This document shows, one piece after another, positions 12,202 to 22,900 of a DNA stretch of 64,000 nucleotides. The stretch is from the NCBI GenBank assembly GCA_013365365.1, contig JABVXU010000057.1, positions 1-64,000 on the forward strand, in the 5' to 3' direction. How positions within the stretch are numbered: position 1 is the first letter of the stretch; every line of letters begins with the position of its first letter. The position numbers and the translations under genes were made by a program. The notes under the pieces were generated by a model. The model had not been told where the DNA came from. It did not search any database and saw only the letters and a list, made by a program, of their open reading frames with translations. This stretch comes from Cruorifilaria tuberocauda (Eukaryota; Nematoda; Chromadorea; Rhabditida; Onchocercidae).

Positions 12202-14729
12202 CTACAATCCATATTCTTCTTCAATGCCTTGTAAGAGCTCGTCCACTTCTTCTAGATCTCTTGGGTTCTTCTGAAAAAAAAAACGCAAACACATAATTAA
12301 AAACGAAAAGCTACGTGTGCAGTTCATAGCGATGTATTTATAGGTAATTAACATGCCTATAAATTTCCATGCTCACTAAGCCTGCTGTTACACATGTCAC
12401 TAATACGGTTGTAAGTGCTTCTATGCGAAACTGAGAAGGAAATCGTCGAAAAACAAAGCAATCAGCCTTCATCTTTCCCAGTATTCTAGAATATCCTTTA
12501 TAGTGCTTAAAAAAGTTAGCCTTAAAAAAAATGAATAATGAAACTAGAAGAATGCGACTTAAGTCTAACATTTTCTTGTCCTTTTGATTCATCTAAGGAA
12601 GTGATACTTTGGACTTGCTCCATAAGTTCAACATCCTCATCATTCCTTGGTCTCATCGCTTTACTGTTGCTATCAATCTGCATATGGTTGTCCTGAAATC
12701 AGTAAATTACAGCAAAGAATTTTATGTATCATTCTGAAAGTGTTTTGTCTTTTATTTAATAATAAATCACAACTTACACCAACAGTGACGATTTCGTCTA
12801 CGCTAGGAATACTTTCTAACTCATCAATTTTCACTGCAGGGGCAATAAGTTCATTGGGTTGGCACTGATGCGATGTAAGCACATTTAACTTTATAAGTTC
12901 GCTAAATCCATTTATTTTCTGTCGATTTGATCTACAAAGTTTCCATTAAATTTAGAAGAGGTACGAAAAAGTGAGAACCAATGAAGAATATTACAAAATA
13001 TTATAGGAACCTTTTCAAATTATCATCTACAATGACTGAATTTATCAGTTCTGATACATCAATAGCTCTTTGTATTGCTCGATCAACACACTGCACAATC
13101 TGTAACTTATTTACAAATTTATTTAAATTTATCAGTCTGATACATCAATTCATTGGATTAGCACTGATGCGACGCAAGCACATTTAACTTTCAATTGAGA
13201 TCTTCATTAACATGGATTAATATTATGCTGAAGCAAACGTATTAACTGAAAAACATCATAATTGCATACCAGTTGTTCACTGAGCAAGAAATTGCCTGAC
13301 TGATGTAGCGCGCAAATTTCATGCCTTTTATTTGCAGCTACAACCAGTGACCCCCTTAAGCACTGCTCTTCTTTATCAGTTGGATCAATTATGCTTTGAC
13401 TGAAATGAGTTAGGATTGGAATAATAGCAAACAAAAAAAAATGGGAAGAGGCGAATGCTTTTTAACAATAACGCTAAAATAATTTTTGTAGTTACATTTC
13501 TTGTCCGTAAACTTACCCGTCTGAAGTAATCCCAAATGTCACACAAATCGGCATATGATAGATATTGAGCGATATCGGTATTTTTTCATCGTTACTGTGC
13601 TGAAAACAATTAGATAAATCTATTTTATCATTTCTGCTTCATATTTCGAAACGCAATAAAAATCAGTAACAATTAATGATATTCGAAATGGTATTTCCCA
13701 ACGAAACCTGACTAGCGAGGGTGAGGGAACGCCAATTCATGATTAATGATAAAAAATGCTTGCAATGATGATGGAATCAGGAAGCACAGAGACGTCGGGT
13801 CTTCGAAAATGAGCAAGAGCAGTTAAGGATGCGATGCATGCACAGTCCACCAACGACCCATCTGAAGACAATATGTGAACATCAATGCGTATCTGCCAGA
13901 CCTAAAAATGGATATGGTTCTTGAAAAATGTAACAAAAAATTTCACAGAATTACAATTGTCTTACAAAAACATAAACTCAATTTCAATATACTGAAAATG
14001 AAGTGAATAGCTAGAAACCTGCTTAAATGTCCTTAAGCATAGTGACTCGAGATCAATAACACCACAGTTACGATATAACATTTCGAGGATTCGCATTAAT
14101 TCAAGACCTTTTGAACCTAGACGACCATCTTCATAATCAGGAGAGGCCATAGGTGACATATGTATTTGTACATCAATTTTACCCATATTACCTCTGGTAG
14201 TTGAAGCTTCCACAACTGAACAGCTTACTTGTGTTGAAACTCTGGAAAATATCGGTAAATTCACAAAGAAAACTACTGCTAAAATTCTTCAGAGAAAAAT
14301 TTTTTGTGTTAGAGATTCTAATCCTTTTCTAATTTTTAGTTCTCTTTACAAATAAAATTAGTTTTGATGAACGAACTTACTTCGTCTCTCCAAGTATAGC
14401 AAGACAACTACCAAGCTCAGAACCAAGGATAACTTTCACTTCTCGAAACTCATCGCATTTGCGGCCATCAATTCGCTGTAAACACAGATATATTCAGAAT
14501 TTTATGCTTATTAACTAAATCATCTAACTCTTTTAAATTCTCATAATTATGAATTTGCTCATATTAATATTGCATATCAACGGAAATCAGCTAAGGAAAA
14601 CAATAAATACTGATAATAATAGCTTAATCATTATCAACATTATCAGCAGTCGCTCATACTTACCACGTTATGCTTAAATGAGTCTAACAAGAAAGTCCTC
14701 TCACAATTCGAAAGTGGTTCAATCCTCAT
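12202..14729 (-). CDS. exos-9: Exosome complex component RRP45 (EXOSC9 orthologue)
   Basis: RNase PH-like subunit of the ring of the RNA exosome, which degrades and trims RNA in nucleus and cytoplasm; this subunit is structural in animals. Exons on the minus strand, 5' to 3': 14664-14729, 14381-14475, 14019-14241, 13764-13901, 13517-13599, 13270-13399, 13011-13099, 12778-12931, 12570-12692, 12202-12270 (389 residues). Diagnostic stretches are FKHNVRIDGRKCDEFREVKV, GSCLAILGETK, the MSPMASPDYEDGR block, DLESLC, VWQIRIDVHILSSDGSLVDC, HFRRPDVSV, YHMPICVTFG and ANKRHEICALHQSG. The C terminus is acidic, as in the family. The start follows a trans-splice-like acceptor (CTATTAG, 18 bases upstream). 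Intron 4 needs a GC donor (13762-13763). The donor of exon 9 (GTTAGA) is weak. pfd-5 lies 409 bp upstream on the same strand, an operon-like spacing. Confidence 0.95.
13600..13763 (-). other. exos-9: GC-AG intron of exos-9
   Basis: Family alignment requires residues PDSIII to join HSNDEKIPIS in phase 0. The only junction that does this uses donor ATT|GCAAGC on the minus strand and the acceptor TTTTCAG before 13599. No GT donor nearby gives an open frame that keeps these conserved residues. Confidence 0.75.
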
Positions 14730-15138
14730 CCAAAATACACTCGACCTCTAATAGATATTATCCTGAAGCTTTCATATTTATTTTTACATTAATAACAAAT
14801 AATTCGGAGATAACAATAGTAAGACTTTCATCTTTACATACCTGATAGGAAAGCGCCAACCATTATTTATGCCCAGAACTATGATTTTTTCTGTCGAAGA
14901 AAAAGATATCTTGATATATTACATTTGGAGCAACACATAGTAAAGAGAGCAGATGGCTTTTATTGAGTGACTGTAGTATGAGATAAAAAGATCAAAGTCG
15001 ATGAATCAAACAACAAATATGTTTGAAACGTTTATGAGGAGAAATGAACAGTCCATGTCAACTGCATCATTACGTTAAAGTTCAGAAATTGACCAGAGTC
15101 ACTATGTACAAAAATGACATGAAAGCAAGAGATCACTT
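14730..15138 (-). promoter_or_regulatory. Operon-like spacer between pfd-5 and exos-9
   Basis: The 409-bp gap between the pfd-5 stop and the exos-9 ATG, both on the minus strand, ends with a clean acceptor (CTATTAG|AGG at 14748) 18 bases before the exos-9 start. In nematodes such spacing fits polycistronic transcription with trans-splicing of the downstream gene. An independent promoter for exos-9 inside the gap is also possible. Confidence 0.45.
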
Positions 15139-16133
15139 TTACTTCTTAATATTCATATTATTCATCTGAACCTGAGAACAATACACATTTATTTTCTTCT
15201 GCAAATTGTCAACAATGGCATTCCTAGCTCGATATTTCTCGGGTAGTACTGTCTCTATCACTTCCATCTAAATCAAAATTAAAAAAATTTTTTATAGCAC
15301 TTTTTAAACACTTACTACCAGCAATTTAGCTTATTACAGTCTAAACGTACAGAAGTGAATAGTAAGCAAAAGATAATTTTTAAATTCTAAATCCATCCAA
15401 CAAAAACTTACCTGCTTTTTCAAAAAAGCTTGTTTCCGCCTAAAATAATCTACCGCTTTTTCTGTGCTCATTTCCACAAAATATCCCGTACCAATTTCAA
15501 TCAAATGATTCTTTGGATCAGCTATTTTTGCAGGGATATACATCTGAAAACTTCAAACTTATGTCTGCAATAAAACGGAAAAAAACAATACATACAAGTA
15601 CCATGAACGAATGATCTCTTTCTCTCGGTGTTCAAAAAGTGTCAAAAAAAATACTGAACATCTTAACACATATCAGAGTTTACTCAGAATTACGGAAACG
15701 AGAAAAGGGAAACTTGCCGATTCTGTTAAAGGCACCAAGATTTCTCCATCACTAGGAACTTTGGCTGCATTTATTACTGATTCTTCGCTTGCAATAAATT
15801 TCGATTCGAAAACCTTCAATTCCTAAAATCATGGAAATGAAGTTGTAATCCCATTGGTAACAATTTCTTTAAGAGCTTCAAAGGAAAGTAATTACTTCTA
15901 ACCCATATCATTAATAATTTTGGAGATGTTAGTTTCTTCAAATAAGCATTCCCTGTCTTCTTTGAAATAACATGGAAATTCATCTATCAAAAGTATTGCT
16001 ACATTAAAAATTCAACCTTTAAGGATTCGGTGAGAAAAGAAATTTCCTGGTCGATTTGTCGCTGAAAATAAGTAAGTTGGTCGACGCCTAAATCAGCAAT
16101 TGGGATAGCTTGCTTCTCGTTGGATACTTCCAT
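15139..16133 (-). CDS. pfd-5: Prefoldin subunit 5
   Basis: Alpha-class subunit of the hexameric prefoldin co-chaperone, which hands unfolded actin and tubulin to the CCT chaperonin in the cytosol. Exons on the minus strand: 16017-16133, 15718-15822, 15412-15543, 15139-15267 (160 residues, normal for the family). The N-terminal helix (LTYFQRQIDQEISFLTESLK) and C-terminal helix (RRKQAFLKKQMEVIETVLPE) would form the prefoldin coiled coil. Between them lies the beta-hairpin region with VPLTESMYIPAKI and LIEIGTGYFVEMSTEKA, the signature of subunit 5. An acceptor (TTTTACAG, 16178) lies about 45 bases before the ATG. Intron 2 has a GC donor. The gene heads an apparent pair with exos-9 and is divergent from rbc-2. 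Confidence 0.95.
15544..15717 (-). other. pfd-5: GC-AG intron of pfd-5
   Basis: Exon 2 ends TTAACAGAATCG and the intron begins GCAAGT, the classical strong GC donor. It ends TTTTCAG before the ATG codon of MYIPAK. Splicing gives the family-typical LTESMYIPAK. The nearest GT (in GCAAGTTT) would lead to a stop soon after the junction. Confidence 0.85.
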
Positions 16134-16948
16134 CGTTATATACGCCTAACACTCTCCCTTTGCTTTGTAAATTCTCTGTAAAAGAAATGAAATCAATTTA
16201 AATACGGCAAAATAAAACTTACTGAAAACAAGTATATATTAACGAATTTGAACTATTCCTAAATACTGAGATAACTTCCTAAATATTGAGACAAATAGTC
16301 CTTTCCTTAAACCAACTTTGCTCAAAATTACCATTTACAATTTAGAAACTTGAAAACTAAATAGTTCCATAATTCAATTAATTAAAAGTACTTCATACAG
16401 GAAAATCTCTGAACCACCAACCTATTATCTAAATAACGTTATGGCTGAATAAATGTTAAAACAAAATTTCTTATAAACTATTCTTATTTTTTCAATCTTC
16501 AATCTTCTACAACTTGATGCGCACTATTCCCCTCCCACCATTCATGTTTTACCTTCCGGAAACCTGTCGTCCGTGTTACTGGAAACAGCCTCAAAGCTCA
16601 TTTGGATGCGGACGTGTCGCATAATTGTTACATGCAACAGACCGTGCTATTTGGAAAAGCTTTTTTAAGTTTGCTTATTTCTAAAGTGTAACTGGGAATA
16701 TAGGAAGACGGGGGCATAGGTCATGCATCCAAAATAAATCTACTATAAATGCATCCGTACTTTACATATATTTGGACGCTAATGTATTTTATCTTGCGTC
16801 TGGTACATTTACCAAGTATGTAAATTTATCATGAATTTTTATGATAGTTTGTACATACTGTTTCATTGGAACTGTTATATACATTTGAATGTACCGAAAT
16901 CGTTATATTTTAAAGTAGATGAATTTAAAAACAAAAATTTTCAGAACA
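16134..16948. promoter_or_regulatory. Shared divergent promoter region of pfd-5 and rbc-2
   Basis: The 815-bp gap lies between the start codons of two genes transcribed away from each other. It has a somewhat GC-richer centre at about 16500-16640. I see no open frame of substance and no TATA box I would trust. Confidence 0.55.
16939..16948 (+). promoter_or_regulatory. rbc-2: Probable spliced-leader acceptor of rbc-2
   Basis: TTTTCAG ends at 16944, four bases before the ATG of the rbc-2 frame. A consensus acceptor this close to a start codon with no upstream coding exon is typical of nematode trans-splicing. Confidence 0.6.
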
Positions 16949-19900
16949 ATGACAGCAACATCACAGTCAACGTTGGCAATTGCAGTTGCTCTCTGGGGTA
17001 AAAGGCCACCGAAACATCGTATAAATTGCTTGCTGTGCTTTAAAAATGGCACAATTATCATCACAGGTAAAAAAATTTTTTTTAACAACACTATAACCAT
17101 GAAGATTGCAAAATTCATGAAAACCGTCGATCTTCAGATGAATCACCTGTAAAGCTCATGAAAATAAAAGTATGCATGTTATACATTTCAGGAGCCGATG
17201 ATGGTACTTTAATAGTATGGGAAAGATGTGACGGGAATTTACAAGCTCAAATGATGTTGCTTGGACATGAAGCTCCGATAACAGCTCTATCAGCAACAGA
17301 TACCACACAAAATTTGACGTAATAGTTTTGAAGAATGCCGAAAATGAAAGAGCTTTTTTCCCTCTAGAATTACTCAGTCTTAACGCGTGATGCATTTTAT
17401 GAATCATGTAACTTAAACATGAATTCAGGATCTCTTCTCTATATCCTGTCAGTTTCAGGAGATTTGTGAGCGCTTCCGCAGATGGCCAATTGACATTGTG
17501 GGATGGCGCAGATGGACGTACTATTGATAATACCTTCATGACTCATGTACATCGACAGATTGTTCCTTATGTAAGTTAGTATTTCTCCGTGACATTTCTT
17601 TCAATACACTTTTAAGTTAAAGTCATATTGATTTAGTCTTCTTCCACTGACTAATTCAGCTTTCCTTCATCTAAAGATTTTTCCTAATATATGTAATGTA
17701 TGCCAGTTTTGTTTATCTTTATTTAAATAATTAGATAACTAAAATGTTGTGTGGATTTTTCAGCGTATGAATAGAGGTTCCTTTAGCCTATGCGGGTTGT
17801 ATTGTATAGGAGATTATGCAGAAGTGGTGGTGATTGATCCACAGGATATGAATATACTTTTCACTTTGAATTCGCGAGTAGAGCCTGATTGGATAGCTGC
17901 GTTCATTGTCCTTACTTATCAAAACAAACAGGGTATGAATATTTCAAAATATATCGCATAATAATTATTCAGAATTATCGCATCCATCAGGCTGGTGTTA
18001 AGATGTGGTCACCCTTATTACGCCAATTTTGAAACTCTATTTCTTATTTATGCTTTCTGAATTAAAATTATTAATGGTAGATGGTTATTCAAAAAGTTCG
18101 GTGGATAGAATGCACTTCGTGACAGTTATTCTTTTGCTCTAAATTTTAATTATACTTAGATGAATAATTAAAATTTATTTGAATTTTTGTGATCAAGTAG
18201 AGTATGCAGTGAGTTTATAATTATTTTCCTTTAGATGCAGTATTAGGCATCACGACGTGTGGCATGGTAAAAGTTTGGGTTTTGTTCGACTTAGATAAAA
18301 AGGTTCGTCGCCATTCAAATGGGTATATTTATTGCTTTTTTATAGTATTAATTACTTTTTTTTTCACTAAATAAATATAAAAAAATTGAGATGTTATTAC
18401 ATAAATGCATTTTCTATCCTTTCAATTGAGTCGCTGTTTATATCAGATTGTTAGATGCGAAAATTATTTATTGATAAACTCCCTGCTTTTATATTCAGGA
18501 TTCCTTTTTTTTAAACATATGAATTTCGCAGGAGTCACCTATCTATGAAGCTGAATCGAGGAATGTGGAGATTAACGAAGTTTATTCTATGTCTTGGCAT
18601 CCTTCTTCACCTTCCATATTTTTGGTATTTAATTCTAGTTCATGGCAGGTTTGTCCTTACAAAATTAAATTTGATAATTGTAAATTACAAAGCCTTTTTG
18701 TTTTTGATATTTGTTTTTGATTAATTAAAGAGATATTTGTTTTTATATTTGATTAAAAAGATATTTGTTTTTGATTAATCGGAGCATTATTTCATTATTT
18801 TCTCCGATTCCCATCTTTGCCACTGTAGCTTTTGTATTTTTATTTATCGCACGCATGCTGCTTTTCAGGTATTTCAACTGGCTGATCTTAATCGTTTAAC
18901 AGTATATTTTTCTGACGAAAAAATCTGTGATGGGAAATTATTATCTGGTGAGCGATCTGCTGTAGCTTGTGCAGATGGATGTGTATATATTTATAAGCTT
19001 CCACGTTCGTAAGTTTTACTTTAATAAGAAATACATAAAATCGTCCACGAAGTATAATAAGAATAGATTGCATGCTCGAATTTTTTTTGCAGTTATCAAA
19101 AAAAAGCCTTTCTTTTTCTGATTTAGACTGTTTTCCTGTGGTACTGGTTCAGAAAGTTCGACGAAAGAGCATAACGATCCGACACTGCTTATGATTTTGC
19201 AGAACGAATCAACTAGTAATTTGGTTAGTGGTTTTTGCAGATAATCAATAAACACATTACGAATATAAATTTCCTACTTGGTGACTTTCTTCAAGTTTCT
19301 CATTTTCTGTTCCTCAAAACAATGTTTATATCGTATCTTTATCAGAATTGCATGATTTTCATCTTTATTAAAGATTATTTTTCAGCGGTCAACACGCATT
19401 ATATTTTGCATCTCAGCTCATCTTGTTTTCCGAGCCGATAATGAGTGCAATATAACGCTTTGGGAATTAGATGGAGTTTTATCAATGCAATCAAATCATC
19501 AAGTGATGTTTGTGCAACCTAAGCTGAAAACAAGCATTGGATGTCAGTGGAATAGTTTGAAAAACTCGCCGCCAACTATATATGATGATGAGGTATGTAT
19601 ACAAATAAATACTGCGAATTTCAAAAATGTCAAAGGCATAGTAATCTGCTTTAGTTTAGGATGATTCCGAGATTACAGCTACTCATTATGTTAGTAGCCA
19701 AGGACGTCTTCTGATTGGACGTGGAGACGGCACTGTAATCCTCATGTATGGTTGTGATGCCATTTCAAAACAGTTGCTGACCAAAAGTGAAGGTTGTTAT
19801 TTGCTTTTATTTGTTGTATAAAATATAATTTCATGGTCTGCTGTTTTTAATAACAACAATGAAGCTATACTGCAGAACTTAGCTGTCGGCATTTACATGG

Positions 19901-22900
19901 CCATACTGCTGCCGTAACATGTTTTCTATATCCACATGAAGAACATCCACGATATGATCAGCAGATATTGCTGTCTGGATCCAGCGATTTTTCTGTCATA
20001 ACTTGGAATTTGAATACTGGATCAAGATTGTATCGATTTTGTGTTCAGGGTGGTCCAATCCTCCGCATGCTTATTCCTCCGGAAACATGCAATGTATGTT
20101 GCTGCTGTTTCTCAGTGATTAATGTGTTTTGTGGGATGGAATCCATCTATTTCAAAACTATTGTTTCAGCCAAGAATTCTCCATACAATTTGTTCAATAG
20201 CTGGAGATAATTCAGCGGCGCTCTTGTCTTTAAAAGAAAACAAATGTCTTCTTTTGGCAAGCCGGCAATCATTCCCAATAGTTGATGTAAAATGGAGACC
20301 ATTGGATAATTTCCTGCTACTAAAATGTGAGGATGAAACTGTTTATGTATGGCAAATGGATATAGGTTTGTGTTTCGTACCTGTAATTGAATTAGAATGT
20401 TATAATATTTCATTCGACGCAACATTTTATGTTTTATACAACAAAGCTTTTTTTTTTAAATGTGAATAGTATAACTTTGAGTTTATATATATGCCGTAGC
20501 CAGCTTAAGAATAAAAGTTAATAAACTTTTTCTTTGAATATTTTTCTCTAAATAATAGTCTTCCAGCATGTCTAGAAAGAATTGTTAATGGCCAAATGGC
20601 GGAAGAAATTCTACTTGCGTGCAATGAGCAAGTTGGTGTGGCTGAGATAGATGATGAAGCTGGCGCTTCGCAAGCCGTTCAAATGCTTCGTGCTTTGAAA
20701 AACAAAAATATACTTGTGGTACGCTTCCATGCGGATCCAAAGTTTTTTCTCTTCTATGCTTGAAATATATTACCAATTAGCGGGAACTACCTGCAATTCT
20801 CTATCATTGTATTTCATCTAAAACATGCAGAAAGTTATAACGAATATACTTTGTAAATGTTTGAATGCTTCTACGCCTTTCAAAATGATTATTATGAACT
20901 TGTCTTTAATCCAAGAATTGCAGATGAAACAAATTGCAACTGGTAACAAGGATGGGAAAGTCGCAAATACAGCTGAAAAAGTTCTTGAGTTACCACCTCC
21001 AATGAACATCCAAGCTATGGCTAAGTTCCCCAGTTCACCACATCTTATATTTTTCAACATCGACTCTTTGATCGGTACTTTGCAATTTCTACATGTGTGA
21101 TTTTATTCGCAAAAATTTCTGTCATTTATCACTTCCTCCATTTCTTATTTACATTTTATGTTTATCTTATCTACATATTATGAATAATTACAATTTCAGC
21201 CGGCCTTCTAACACTCGGAAATGAATTGTCATCAGGTGAAAATGTAGAAAACAAATCCTTATCAACTATATTGATGGGTAAACAACAGTCAGATTCTCGT
21301 ACAGCATTGGCAAAAATTGCATGGCACACAGGATCCAATCTTTATTTGGATGTTGCGAAACTTTGCATGAGTTTATTGTACGCCTGGACTCTTGACGGTG
21401 ACTTGGATGAAGTTTGCTTGAAAAAATTGCATCTCGTGAAACCATCGATACCATTAAGCTTCGGTGTTGAATCACAACAAGGTTTATCATTTCACTGTAT
21501 TTTCAAATTGGTATAATCTTTTAATCATGTCACTTGGACATTTTATTATATATTCAAATTCTATATTCCTTGTCTTGCAAGTTAGAGATTGTGAAGCAAT
21601 GCTCTCTGGTGTAATTGTTATTCTGTATTTAAATCGATATTCCGTAATTATTATATTAGCAGAATATTCATTTCAGGATATCTAGCGGTATATATGCCTA
21701 CGGGGAAATTCAATAATGACATTTCATTTGATAAATTTGCAAGTTCTATTCGGTGGACCACCGGCAGTTCTTTGACAACAGCACATCTCTTGGCAGTTAT
21801 TGCTCTCGCAAATACTTTAATGTCATTACATGGCGCTTCTTTCGATATCACTAAGAGGAATATTCTTATAAGGTCATAACAATCATTTTAAATCTCATGA
21901 TCTCTCCACGAATTAATAATTGATCACTTAATAATAGTTCATCTCTCTTGTACAATGTGGAATCATGATAAGAGTAATGGATATCACTTGTAATTTCAAT
22001 GTTCTTTATAAAACTGGTATGTAACAGCTAGTGTTATGATGATATTGGTCAGTATTTATTTTTGTTCCTGCGGTTTTCCAGAAATTCCTCATTACGTTCT
22101 TCCGGTGCTGAGTCTCACGAGAACGATTTGCAGTTAAAACAAGGCTGGTCGTTGATTGCCGCGTTACACTGTTGTCTGCTGCCAGATCTAATCAAACCGA
22201 AGAATATTTATTGCCCGCCAAGGATAGAATTACTTGCAAAAAGATATTTTTTATTTCTTCAAACTTTTTTTCCAAAATCCTATATTTAAAAACCTCTGGT
22301 GGTTACCATTGAAAATTATAAGACCCTTTTCGTGAAAGAGAGGATAAGCTGTCAGGCTGCTAGTAATACTTTCATAAACTTGCCTCTACTATGATTTATT
22401 TCAGATGGCAAGATCGATGTCTAGAAGTAAGAATGGCTACTCAAGCACTACTGACTAGAGAATTAACGCGTCTTAGTGTCAATGGTCGAAGACGTTTGGT
22501 GGAATCGTGGTCTGCATTTCTTCCAACCCTTCTTGATCCTGCCCTTTCAATTTTTGGTAATCGGGCTTTGATAGCATCAATGAATACGGCTGTTGGAACA
22601 GCCAATATTTCTCAGCCACCTCCAATTCCTCATCGTAAAGGCGAAAAAGTACTCCCGGATCCAACCGTCAATGGTACGAGAAATATTTTTTCGATTAAAT
22701 TTTGCTTAAATTTCGATTAAATCTCTTCTGTAATCATTAATTGCTTATAAATAATCAAGTTTATAATTTTGAATAGTCAGAGAAATTTGATTTTGCGACT
22801 TTAATTACTAATGTTGAGGAGAGGATAAAGAGGATCTTCTGGGATTTAGATTATGAAATGAATTATGAAATGAATCTGTTTCATCGATTCCAGTAGATGT

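Noticed and set aside
15611..15826. 71-codon plus-strand open frame
   Set aside because: It is the antisense shadow of pfd-5 exon 2 and its flanking intron.
22244..22404. U12-type (AT-AC) intron in rbc-2
   Set aside because: The donor lacks the ATATCCTT consensus, the intron ends AG, and nematodes are thought to lack the minor spliceosome.
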